This document shows positions 40,001 to 47,355 of a DNA stretch of 48,349 nucleotides, piece after piece. Both the position numbers and the translations under genes were made by a program. Position 1 is the first letter of the stretch, and each line of letters begins with the position of its first letter. The notes beneath the pieces were generated by a model. That model saw only the letters and a list, made by a program, of their open reading frames with translations, ran no database searches and was not told the origin of the DNA. The stretch is from Planctomycetota bacterium (lineage in GTDB: Bacteria > Planctomycetota > Planctomycetia > Planctomycetales > Planctomycetaceae): positions 1 through 48,349 of the forward strand of contig JAQBWV010000013.1 in assembly GCA_027624335.1 (NCBI GenBank). The letters run 5' to 3'.

Positions 40001-40339
40001 AATCGGTGGCACGAAAGAATGAGTGAGCGTAGCGCAGGTTTTAAAATCGGTGGGGTGTCGATCATCGGTCTTGCTGGTGACCCGGAAGATTCTGTTGACG
40101 ATCTTGATGAGTTCATTCAAGAGCATGAAATCAAATATTCGGTCGTGACGGATCCCGACGCAGCCCTCCGAACTGTCGTTGCGTCGATACTGAATTCAGC
40201 AGACGGAGCCGACATTCTTCCGTCAACAATCGTGCTCACGCGGGATGGCCAGGTACTGAAAACGCACAGCGGGATTCCGACGGTCTCCGAGCTTCGTCAG
40301 CTTATCTTCGAAGCGATCTCGTCGAGAGAGTCACAATGA
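37040..40339 (+). CDS. Putative selenoprotein: FG-GAP/ASPIC-UnbV (CRTAC1-like) with thioredoxin-like C-terminus
   Basis: One continuous frame of 1099 codons broken only by TGA at 39068-39070 (codon 677); a standard gene caller would split it into 37040-39070 (or from an ATG at 37013) and 39092-40339. An N-terminal signal anchor (LLLLVFSGCLLIGAG) is followed by an unrecognised 270-residue region. FG-GAP/VCBS calcium repeats run from about 310 to 670 (VDIDGDGLDDIYV, ADFDNDGDVDLML, SDFDRDGDQDLYLAND, GDYNNDGRADLYVSN, VDFDNDGWLDI) and resume after the TGA (LDFDRDGRSDLAVVN). ASPIC/UnbV lies at about 825-900 (NRDGWGARVTVEAG...VDWPSG). The C-terminus is a thioredoxin-like domain with C977-T-A-C980. 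Homology continues on both sides of the TGA, a SECIS-like hairpin follows it, and the downstream half has no good start of its own. Best reading: selenocysteine at 677 (VDL-U-SLWWR). A nonsense mutation is the alternative. ATGA overlap with the next gene. Confidence 0.72.
39068..39100 (+). promoter_or_regulatory. In-frame UGA with SECIS-like hairpin
   Basis: UGA at 39068-39070 is followed by a hairpin: CGCAC (39083-39087), loop GGUC (39088-39091), GUGCG (39092-39096), extendable by a G-U pair (39082-39097). Bacterial SECIS elements lie inside the coding sequence just after the UGA and are bound by SelB. In E. coli fdhF the loop is also GGUC and begins 21 bases after the U of UGA; here it begins 20 bases after. 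The bulged U of the E. coli stem is not obvious. Confidence 0.6.
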
Positions 40340-41595
40340 CGGCCAGAGGTGTGCTCAATTCATCCCCGTGGCGAGACCTGTGGTCACTGCCTGACGACGT
40401 ACTCTACCTTAACCACGGTTCGTTCGGTCCGTCTCCGAAAGTCGTTCAGGATTCTTTCAAACACTGGACCAGGCAGCTCGAATCGCAGCCGATGAATTTC
40501 CTCCTTCGCGAGATGGAAGAGGCTCTGGAGAACTCGCTGGCAGTGCTCGCCGATTTTGTGGGCACTTCACGCGGCAATCTGATTTTTGTCGACAACGCCA
40601 CATTCGGCATGAACATTGTCGCGGCGTCAACATGTCTGGAGGCTGGCGACGAAGTCCTTCTCACTGACCACGAATACGGAGCCGTGACTCGATTGTGGAG
40701 ACGCACCTGCCAGCAGACGGGAGCACGGCTCGTCACACAGGAACTGCCCGTCTGCCTTTCAGATCGAGACGCCGTTGCCGAGCAGTTCATGGCAGGTGTC
40801 ACACAGCAAACCCGCTTGATCGTCGTGAGTCATGTGACATCACCGACAGCGCTGATCCTGCCGGTTGAAGAGATCTGCCGTCGCGCGAGAACGCTCGACA
40901 TTCCCGTCTGCATTGACGGGCCTCACGCGGTCGGAATGCTGCCACTGAATCTGAAGAAACTCGACTGCGACTACTACACGGCCAGCTGTCACAAATGGCT
41001 GAGCGCGCCATTCGGAAGCGGATTTCTGTACGTCGCGCCTCGCCAGCAGAAACGGATTCAGCCCGCCATCGTCAGCTGGGGAGGCAGCATCGGCGGGCGG
41101 CAGCCGAGCTGGAAAGACGAATTCAACTGGCTGGGAACTCGCAACCCCGCCGCGTTTCTGGCAACGGCTGACGCACTCCGGTTTCTGCAGTCGAGCGTCT
41201 CTTCGTTCCCCGAACGAATAGCTGCTGATCCAGAACCTCTCGGCGACCTGACGCTCCTGGATGAGTTCCGAAACATCGCTCACAAGCTGATCGACCTCGC
41301 CGTCACAGAACTCGGCCGGTCCGTTGGAACGAAGCCCCTGGTCAAAGACACCGTTGCCTGGTGCGGCTCGATGATCAGCCTCGCGCTGCCCGCACCGTCG
41401 CTGCCCGAAGCAGATCATGTAGGCAAAGCCGGCCAGCGCCACCCACTGCAGGACTGGCTGTGGGAAAATCACCAGATCGAAATTCCTGTCGTACGCTGGC
41501 GCGATCAGCTCCTGATCCGCGTCTCAGGCCATCTGTACAACTCGGTCGACGACATCTTCACACTCTCTGCAGCGTTGCGAGAGTATCTGAACTGA
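40336..41595 (+). CDS. Class V aminotransferase-fold PLP enzyme (CefD/NifS-like)
   Basis: A 419-residue PLP enzyme of the class V fold, closest by eye to isopenicillin-N-epimerase-like proteins; cysteine desulfurases and selenocysteine lyases share the fold. The opening LPDDVLYLNHGSFGPSPK is typical of the group. The PLP-binding lysine is K220 in SCHKWLSAPFGSGFLYV, preceded by the cofactor Asp in CIDGPHAVG. No cysteine-bearing loop typical of NifS is evident, so plain cysteine desulfurase is less likely. Start ATG overlaps the upstream stop by four bases (ATGA), with GAGAGAG upstream: translation is coupled to the putative selenoprotein. Whether it supplies selenium or acts on a metabolite is unknown. 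Confidence 0.85.
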   Translation: MTARGVLNSSPWRDLWSLPDDVLYLNHGSFGPSPKVVQDSFKHWTRQLESQPMNFLLREMEEALENSLAVLADFVGTSRGNLIFVDNATFGMNIVAASTCLEAGDEVLLTDHEYGAVTRLWRRTCQQTGARLVTQELPVCLSDRDAVAEQFMAGVTQQTRLIVVSHVTSPTALILPVEEICRRARTLDIPVCIDGPHAVGMLPLNLKKLDCDYYTASCHKWLSAPFGSGFLYVAPRQQKRIQPAIVSWGGSIGGRQPSWKDEFNWLGTRNPAAFLATADALRFLQSSVSSFPERIAADPEPLGDLTLLDEFRNIAHKLIDLAVTELGRSVGTKPLVKDTVAWCGSMISLALPAPSLPEADHVGKAGQRHPLQDWLWENHQIEIPVVRWRDQLLIRVSGHLYNSVDDIFTLSAALREYLN

Positions 41596-41805
41596 ATGTC
41601 GAGCAACTCCAGCAGTTCCCCACTGTGTCTGTCATTGCCACTACATCAAGCTTCCAGGCCGACGCTCCGTGGCAGTGTGCAGCCGTCATGGACGTCGTGT
41701 GCCCGCTGCAACAATCCGCTGCTGGATGGTCGCCTGGAAACGCGACCTCATCGTGGAAGACATTCGAAGCACGTCGAAAGAATGAAACTTTCCGTCGCGA
41801 AGTGA
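41596..41805 (+). CDS. Possible small zinc-ribbon-like peptide ending the operon
   Basis: A 69-codon frame beginning directly after the stop of the PLP enzyme (TGA-ATG) and stopping 12 bases before a strong terminator. That tight fit between coupled start and terminator is the main evidence. The peptide is Ser-rich at the N-terminus and contains SCARCNNPL, a CxxC pair, and later a histidine/arginine-rich stretch (RPHRGRHSKH) that could complete a metal site. No family is recognised. It may also be a chance frame in the 3' untranslated region. Confidence 0.35.
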   Translation: MSSNSSSSPLCLSLPLHQASRPTLRGSVQPSWTSCARCNNPLLDGRLETRPHRGRHSKHVERMKLSVAK

Positions 41806-41817
41806 AGCGCGAACGAA

Positions 41818-41850
41818 GGCAGCCTCGGAATTGCTCCGAGGCTGCCTTTC
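41818..41850. terminator. Strong terminator between convergent genes
   Basis: A perfect 12-bp inverted repeat, GGCAGCCTCGGA at 41818-41829 and its complement at 41835-41846, with loop ATTGC, followed by TTTCCTGC. It separates the plus-strand selenoprotein operon from the minus-strand amt gene (stop at 41888) and probably serves both directions, better in the plus direction. Confidence 0.8.
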
Positions 41851-41887
41851 CTGCATTCAACGATGCCGAGAGGCAGACGCGTCGAAC

Positions 41888-43429
41888 TCATGCCGAAGCG
41901 ACGGCTGCTTTGGCTGGCAGTGGTTCAGGCAGCATCGAGTGGCCACCGTAGGCCGCCATGCCGTGCTCACTGATATCCAGACCGGCAATTTCTTCTTCTT
42001 CAGTCGCTCGCAGACCAATGGTGGCTTTGATCACCGAGAAGATGATGAAGCTGACCGGGAAGGCCCACGCGAAGGCCGCAGCAACACCGATTGCCTGTGT
42101 GATGAGTTGCGATGCTCCTCCTCCGGAAAACAGGCCAACTTCATTAGCCCACAGCCCGATGGCGAGTGTTCCCCACGCTCCGCAGACGCCGTGAACAGAA
42201 ACCGCACCGACCGGATCGTCGATGCCAATCTTTTCGATGAACAGGCAGGAGAAGACCACGAGGACTCCACCGATAGCCCCAGTGAGAGCGGCCATGGCGG
42301 GCGACATGCAGTCACAGCCAGCAGTGATCGCAACGAGTCCAGCGAGAGCACCGTTCAGAGCGAAGCTGGTGTCCGGCTTCCTGAACAGAATCCAGGACAT
42401 GACCATGGCAGCGACAGCTCCAGAACAGGCAGAGAGATTCGTCGTGACCGCGATGTACGCCATGTCCGCACCAACAGCCGTCGTGCTGCCGGGGTTAAAC
42501 CCGAACCAGCCGAGCCACAGGATGAAGACACCCAGACCAGCCATCGGAATGTTATGACCGGGAATCGGCTGCGGCTTGCCGTCCTTGTACTTGCCTTTCC
42601 GAGCACCCAGCACGATCGCACCGGCCAACGCGGCCCAGCCACCGATTGAGTGAACTACGGTCGAACCGGCAAAGTCCAGGAAGCCCATGCCTTCCAACCA
42701 GCCAGCTCCGGTTCCACCAACGAGGCCGTTCCAGCACCAGCTGCCGAAGATCGGATAAACGATGACGCAAATGGCGACAGAGTAGAGCAGGTAGCCAACG
42801 AATTTGGTTCGCTCGGCCATGGCACCACTGACGATCGTGGCGGCGGTTGCTGCAAAGACCGTCTGAAAGATCAGGAACGCCCAGCCAAAGCCGACTGAAG
42901 AGAACTCTGCTGCTGCTGCCGCTTCGTTTGTCGCGTCGAAGCAAAACAGGCTTGTGCCGATATATCCGTTAGTGGTTCCGAACATGAGCCCGAATCCGAC
43001 CAACCAGAAAGCCAGCGATCCGATGGAGAAGTCCATCAGGTTCTTCATGAGAATGTTGCACGCGTTTTTCGCCCGCGTGAATCCGGATTCGACCATGGCG
43101 AATCCGGCCTGCATGAAGAAGACGAGAAAGGCCGCGATGCACGTCCAGAGAATGTTGGAGTGCTCACCATTTTCAGCAATCGCTGCGGCGTTACTTTCTA
43201 CTGTTGGCGCGGCTTCTGCTTCAGTCGCTTCTTCAACCGACGCGGCTTCTGCAGGCGGCGTGGCATCTGCGGCGGACGTTTCCGCAGGAACTGATTCGGC
43301 AGTCGGTGTTTCATCCTGCGCGACGACGATTGTCGCCGGAACAAGCGACACCGCTGAAATCGTCAGCAACGCGAGCACCACGCTCCATAATCTCAAACTG
43401 TCAAGTCGTCTACTGATGAAACTGGTCAT
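41888..43429 (-). CDS. amt: Ammonium transporter (AmtB)
   Basis: A 513-residue ammonium channel. After a signal-like hydrophobic N-terminus there is an unusual Ala/Glu-rich exported segment (about 38-85, rich in EA and TE), then the eleven-helix Amt core starting at NILWTCIAAFLVFFMQAGFAMVESG. The twin-histidine pore is visible as STVVHSIGGW and GAVSVHGVCGAWG, and the conserved GFNPGST and ALSG/AGLVAITAGC blocks are intact. The cytoplasmic C-terminal tail (GLDISEHGMAAYGG) is the form that contacts GlnK. It carries ammonium across the inner membrane. No glnK lies next to it. GGAAAGG lies about ten bases before the start. It is divergent from the kinase gene. Confidence 0.92.
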   Translation of the reverse strand: MTSFISRRLDSLRLWSVVLALLTISAVSLVPATIVVAQDETPTAESVPAETSAADATPPAEAASVEEATEAEAAPTVESNAAAIAENGEHSNILWTCIAAFLVFFMQAGFAMVESGFTRAKNACNILMKNLMDFSIGSLAFWLVGFGLMFGTTNGYIGTSLFCFDATNEAAAAAEFSSVGFGWAFLIFQTVFAATAATIVSGAMAERTKFVGYLLYSVAICVIVYPIFGSWCWNGLVGGTGAGWLEGMGFLDFAGSTVVHSIGGWAALAGAIVLGARKGKYKDGKPQPIPGHNIPMAGLGVFILWLGWFGFNPGSTTAVGADMAYIAVTTNLSACSGAVAAMVMSWILFRKPDTSFALNGALAGLVAITAGCDCMSPAMAALTGAIGGVLVVFSCLFIEKIGIDDPVGAVSVHGVCGAWGTLAIGLWANEVGLFSGGGASQLITQAIGVAAAFAWAFPVSFIIFSVIKATIGLRATEEEEIAGLDISEHGMAAYGGHSMLPEPLPAKAAVASA

Positions 43430-43774
43430 CTCAAATTGGCCTTTCCGAGTTCTGTCAATAAGTGGATGTTCGAATTCTTGAATTGTTGAAGCCTGTCAAA
43501 GCCCAGGAGCGTCGCGGTCTTCCTGAAGGCGACGCGTGATTGTCGACGCAGCCGCGTTTTGCAATTCGTGTGCCCATTCGTGAAAACAAAGCCTGGGCAC
43601 GCCGTTCGAGTCGGCAGTTACTGTCTGAAACTGCGGCGGAACCGGCGGCGGTGGCTCGCAAGTTGCGGCACGTGTGCTGCGACTGTCAGCACGGTTGCCT
43701 GCTTACTGTACGAAGCAGATGAAGGCTGACTGCCGTTTGCGCCACGGCGAATCGAGACTAGGATCTTCCGAACC
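43430..43774. other. Divergent promoter region, amt and kinase
   Basis: 345 bp between two divergent starts. It holds a long-loop inverted repeat (GTGCCCA at 43570-43576, TGGGCAC at 43594-43600). Short open frames (for example 43540-43722 plus) have no recognisable content. Both promoters should be here, but I cannot assign sigma-factor boxes with confidence. Confidence 0.45.
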
Positions 43775-44779
43775 ATGACACGCAAAACGCTCAAATCGTT
43801 TCAGCTCGGCGAAATGCTCGGTGTCGGCACCGTGGGCACGATCCATCGCGCGGTGGATCGCGTAAGTCGGCGAGAGGTCGCTCTCAAGATCCTGCAACCG
43901 GCGGTTTCGCAGGACCCGACAATTCGACTTCGATTCGAACGAGAGATTGAAGTCCTTCACAAACTCAACCATCCAAATGTTGTCGCGTGCTATGACCACG
44001 GACTCGACAACAAAAGGCTGTTTTACAGCATGGAAGTTGTGGACGGCGGTACGCTGAAGGAGATCCTCGCGAAGCGCGGCAGGCTTCGCGTCGAAGAGGT
44101 GCTCGAGTGCGGCTGGCAACTCTGTTCAGCTCTGCAGTACATCCATAACCACGGCATCGTGCACCGGGATTTGAAACCGTCAAACATCTATCTCACCCAG
44201 AGCGGGCTGATCAAACTCGGTGACTTCGGCATCGCACTCGACACCGGAGCCGTCGAGATCACCGATCAGGGTCTGACGGTTGGCTCTTACCTCTACATGT
44301 CTCCCGAACAGATTCGTGGAGATCGGTCCATCTCTTATCAGACCGACCTATATGCACTGGGCTGCCTCCTTTTCGAGCTGGTTACCGGCGAACCGCCATT
44401 CCAGGGCGACAACTTCGCGAGAATCTTTGATCAGCACCTCAGTACGGAACCGCCATCTGCAAGGCGCCTTGCCGTCGATTGCCCCGAGGTCCTTGACGAG
44501 CTGATCCGTAGCCTGCTGAGCAAGGATCCTGACGATCGCCCGATCAATGCGAGAAGCGTTCAGGGAATTCTTGCGGAAACACTTTCCGAACTGACGGGCC
44601 CGGAAGTAATCGACACCTTGAAAATGTGCCATCGCACGGGTTCTCGACGGCTGGAACGGCTTATCGCTCCGGCACGACTGGAGCCAAACGAAGTTTCCTG
44701 GAGCCAACTGATCATGGCAGCCGCAGCAATCGCGCTCCTGGTCTGTCTGGCATCGATAGTCAAACTCTTTGGTGGCTAA
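43775..44779 (+). CDS. Serine/threonine protein kinase with C-terminal membrane anchor
   Basis: A 334-residue Hanks-type kinase. The glycine loop (LGVGTVGTIHRA), K38 (VALKIL), the helix-C glutamate (REIEVLHKLNHPNVV), H130-R131-D132-L133-K134 catalytic loop, D150-F151-G152 magnesium loop, and a SPEQIRG activation segment end are all in place, so it should be active. Kinase domain about 9-265. It ends with one transmembrane helix (LIMAAAAIALLVCLASIVKLF, about 309-330) and only a few residues beyond, so it is a tail-anchored kinase without the outer sensor domain seen in most bacterial membrane kinases. The signal it reads and its targets are unknown. A Fis-type regulator and GAF protein follow on the same strand. 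Confidence 0.93.
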   Translation: MTRKTLKSFQLGEMLGVGTVGTIHRAVDRVSRREVALKILQPAVSQDPTIRLRFEREIEVLHKLNHPNVVACYDHGLDNKRLFYSMEVVDGGTLKEILAKRGRLRVEEVLECGWQLCSALQYIHNHGIVHRDLKPSNIYLTQSGLIKLGDFGIALDTGAVEITDQGLTVGSYLYMSPEQIRGDRSISYQTDLYALGCLLFELVTGEPPFQGDNFARIFDQHLSTEPPSARRLAVDCPEVLDELIRSLLSKDPDDRPINARSVQGILAETLSELTGPEVIDTLKMCHRTGSRRLERLIAPARLEPNEVSWSQLIMAAAAIALLVCLASIVKLFGG

Positions 44780-45179
44780 GTACCCGTACCACAATGCAAG
44801 AGTTGAGTTCTCTGCGGGTGCGGCTTGACGCACCATCGATTCACGTGACGCTGGCAAACTAACGCGCCGGTATTCAATTGCCTGCCGGTTTCCAGACGTG
44901 CCATCCCACTTCAACGCTGCCACGAATCGACGGGTCTGCTGCATTGATTGCGTGCTCTCGTGCTGTGTGTCTGCGCAAGCCACGCTCGTATTCCCCCTTA
45001 ATTACTGGCAATCCGCAGTTCTCCAGGCGATTCCAGGCCACATTAAACCTCGCATTGATGGCGATACTGCATCTCGAAATCTGACTCACCCGATTCGAAT
45101 GGCCCGCCGATTGCGTGGTCGTCGGGTCCGTCTCGAAGTGGTTTCGTATGCGCATCGTTTCTGGAGAGTGAACGAACGA
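44780..45179. other. Intergenic or 5' leader region before the Fis-type gene
   Basis: 400 bp. The frame of the next gene is open back to 44898, but the extra 94 residues are cysteine-rich and not family-like, and no ribosome-binding site precedes the earlier starts. I treat it as a leader. Nothing else is recognised. Confidence 0.45.
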
Positions 45180-45719
45180 ATGAAACGTGTGATCGTCCAG
45201 ATTTTCCCGGCAGAAGGACTGCCAGAAGATCCGTCGCTGGAACATTCAGCTGAACTGGCATCCGGAGCTGGGTTGATCCCAGCGACTCCGGCGGTTCGCT
45301 CGCAGAATGGCAACGGAGAGAACCTCGACCCCGAAGTTCGTGTCGAAGCGATCCTCTCGGCGGAGCGGGCGAGGACTGTCGTCGACACTGTTCTAAACGT
45401 TAAGGGGACGGAGGTTGTTGATACCTTTGATCGGCTGATCGATCTACTGGTGCAACGGGAAATGACCAGTGACAATTCGGGGCAACTGTTCAATCGAGTC
45501 ATGTCGAGCGTCGAGAAAGCTCTGGTCGAAAGAGCATTCGTCGAATGTGACCATGTGCAGACTCGAACGGCCGAGCGACTCGGCGTAAACCGAAATACTG
45601 TTCACAAGAAGCTCCTCAAACACGAACTGCTCGGTCCCGATGATGAGGCCCTTAGCGAATCGGATGACGAACTGATCAAGAGCCATCCTGATCACGAACT
45701 GAATGACTTACCGGTTTGA
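45180..45719 (+). CDS. Fis-type helix-turn-helix regulator
   Basis: A 179-residue protein whose C-terminal part is a Fis-type DNA-binding domain: a helical lead (LFNRVMSSVEKALVERAFVECDHVQTRTAERLG) followed by a helix-turn-helix ending VNRNTVHKKLLKHELLG (about 126-152), then an acidic tail (DDEALSESDDELIKSHPDHE). The N-terminal part (MKRVIVQIFPAEG) has no recognised receiver or sensor domain. Start at 45180 has GGAGAG about eleven bases upstream; earlier starts lack one. As in sigma54-type enhancer proteins it could bind DNA without an AAA+ domain of its own. It may be co-expressed with the kinase upstream and the GAF protein downstream. Confidence 0.72.
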   Translation: MKRVIVQIFPAEGLPEDPSLEHSAELASGAGLIPATPAVRSQNGNGENLDPEVRVEAILSAERARTVVDTVLNVKGTEVVDTFDRLIDLLVQREMTSDNSGQLFNRVMSSVEKALVERAFVECDHVQTRTAERLGVNRNTVHKKLLKHELLGPDDEALSESDDELIKSHPDHELNDLPV

Positions 45720-45887
45720 AATCGGCTATGACGAGTGCCACTGCAGGCTCGCCCTGTGGCGCGGATTGCATTCATTCACACTGTTCATTCACGCTGTCGG
45801 CGATCCAATAGTGGCACGCGCAGACGACCGTTACAACATTTCGATTCCGAGCCGTCGCGTCGGGAGCAGAATCGGGGAACACACCTG

Positions 45888-46430
45888 ATGATTTTGGAAT
45901 CCATCGTGAACGATGAATATAGCAAAGGTTTCACCGTGGCCGATCTGGACGAGATTTCCGCTCGGTACGACCCTCCGTCGCAGGCGCTGACCGAAATGGT
46001 TCGTCGTATCGCCAATCTGCTGGAGCTCGACGTCTGCTCGATCTACGTTCTGGAACCCGATCGACAGCACCTCTGCCTTGCCGCGACGATGGGACTGAAC
46101 CAGTCCAGCGTCGGGCAGGTTCGGATGAAAATCAGCGAGGGTCTTGCCGGTCTGGTCGCCGAGCAGTCGATATCTGTGTCGGTCATTGCCGCAGCAGAAC
46201 ATCCTCGCTTCAAATACTTTCCTGAGGCGGGCGAAGAAAGGTACTGCAGCTTTCTGGGCCTTCCCGTTGTGGAATCTGACCAGCTTCAAGGAGTGCTGGT
46301 GGTGCAGACGATTGAGGCTCGCGAGTTTTCGAAGACGGAGCTGAAGTTACTGACTTCCTGTGCGGAATCGATCGCTCCTCACGTCTCGCGTTGTCGGCTG
46401 GTCGAATACGTCGATCCCGACGTCAACTGA
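45888..46430 (+). CDS. Stand-alone GAF-domain protein (PtsP-like GAF)
   Basis: A 180-residue protein made of one GAF domain (about 35-170). Start at 45888 with GGGGA upstream; the frame before it is not family-like. The sequence is close by eye to the GAF of PtsP, the first enzyme of the nitrogen phosphotransferase system: LELDVCSIYVLEPDRQHLCLAATMGLN, VGQVRMKISEGLAGLVAEQ, AAEHPRFKYFPEAGEERYCSFLGLPV. In PtsP this domain precedes the EI phosphotransfer domains, which are absent here; the gene ends at 46430. It may sense a small ligand and act through a partner. It lies 168 bases after the Fis-type gene, and amt is also nearby, hinting at nitrogen sensing (inference). Confidence 0.8.
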   Translation: MILESIVNDEYSKGFTVADLDEISARYDPPSQALTEMVRRIANLLELDVCSIYVLEPDRQHLCLAATMGLNQSSVGQVRMKISEGLAGLVAEQSISVSVIAAAEHPRFKYFPEAGEERYCSFLGLPVVESDQLQGVLVVQTIEAREFSKTELKLLTSCAESIAPHVSRCRLVEYVDPDVN

Positions 46431-46476
46431 CCGTAGAAGTGCGGTCCTGCCGCCGCTTCTGCAAACCGACAGAACT

Positions 46477-47355
46477 CTAAAGGCACGTCGCATCTGTCGA
46501 TCGAGGATCATTCACGACACAGCCACTGTGAAGCTGTCCGTTCATGGCTGCCTCTCGCCAGGGTCCGGGTGCATCGAAGAAGTCTTTCCGCAATTCAAAT
46601 TCGGTGATCAGTGCGCCGGAACGGTGAACAGGCAGTTGTCCAACGATGCGACCGTCCGGTTGGACGGCGAAACTGCCCCAGCGTGACGGCCTGGCGGTGC
46701 TGTTGTTGGCGCTGATCCAGAAGTGGTTCTCGGCAGCGCGACAGGACATTGTCGATGGGACGATTGTCTTCCAGATGTTGTAGCTTTCGTCTTCAACGAC
46801 GGTCTGTCTGGCGTTGTGGAAGGACTGAAAGACGATCTGCACGCTCTCGCGTTTCAGATCACGATACAGTTCCGGAAAGCGATAGTCGTAGCAGATCAGA
46901 ATTCCGCAGTTGATTCCCTTCATGCTGAAGACGCAGTTGCGGTTGCCGGGCGAGTAGTGCTTCAGATCCAGTGTCGGCGTCCGACCGTCCGTGCCCGTGC
47001 AGAAACGTTTGTCATAGCGGTTCACGATCTGACCGCGACCGTTGATGACATACACCGAGTTATGAGGCTTGTTGCCTTCTGACAATCGATGCGTCGACCC
47101 CAGCAGCACCCACAGCTTCAGTTCCTTCGCTCGCTGCTGAATATCGCGAGTCGCGGTCGTCAGCGTATCCCAGTCCAACGACTCCATGTCCGGAAATTCG
47201 ACTCCGGCATAACCAGACAACGCGCATTCCGAAAAGTGAGCAACGTCTGCTCCGTCGGCATGTGCCCGGTCCATAAACCGCAGAACTTCTTTACGATTGT
47301 GAGCGATCTTCGGCTCGACCGAAAACTGACAGGTGGCAACTCGAAGTGACTTCAC
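46477..47355 (-). CDS. Carbon-nitrogen hydrolase (nitrilase superfamily)
   Basis: A 292-residue amidohydrolase of the nitrilase superfamily. The triad is visible: E43 (FSECALSG), K116 (RYDKRFCTG) and the nucleophile C155 (ILICYDYRFPE). These enzymes cleave non-peptide C-N bonds, for example in omega-amides, N-carbamoyl compounds or amides; the substrate is not identified. I chose the GTG at 47355 because AGGAG lies seven bases upstream; an alternative GTG at 47397 would add 14 residues without a ribosome-binding site. No signal peptide: cytoplasmic. Convergent with the GAF gene (46 bases apart). Upstream lies a large imperfect inverted repeat. Confidence 0.88.
   Translation of the reverse strand: MKSLRVATCQFSVEPKIAHNRKEVLRFMDRAHADGADVAHFSECALSGYAGVEFPDMESLDWDTLTTATRDIQQRAKELKLWVLLGSTHRLSEGNKPHNSVYVINGRGQIVNRYDKRFCTGTDGRTPTLDLKHYSPGNRNCVFSMKGINCGILICYDYRFPELYRDLKRESVQIVFQSFHNARQTVVEDESYNIWKTIVPSTMSCRAAENHFWISANNSTARPSRWGSFAVQPDGRIVGQLPVHRSGALITEFELRKDFFDAPGPWREAAMNGQLHSGCVVNDPRSTDATCL

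Noticed and set aside
39092..40339. Separate gene starting at GTG 39092
   Set aside because: Same frame as the upstream part, no ribosome-binding site, start lies inside the hairpin, and domain homology (FG-GAP to ASPIC) spans the TGA. Treated as one CDS with a recoded codon.
43540..43722. Possible 60-codon gene between amt and kinase
   Set aside because: Arg-rich, no family likeness, sits in a divergent promoter region.
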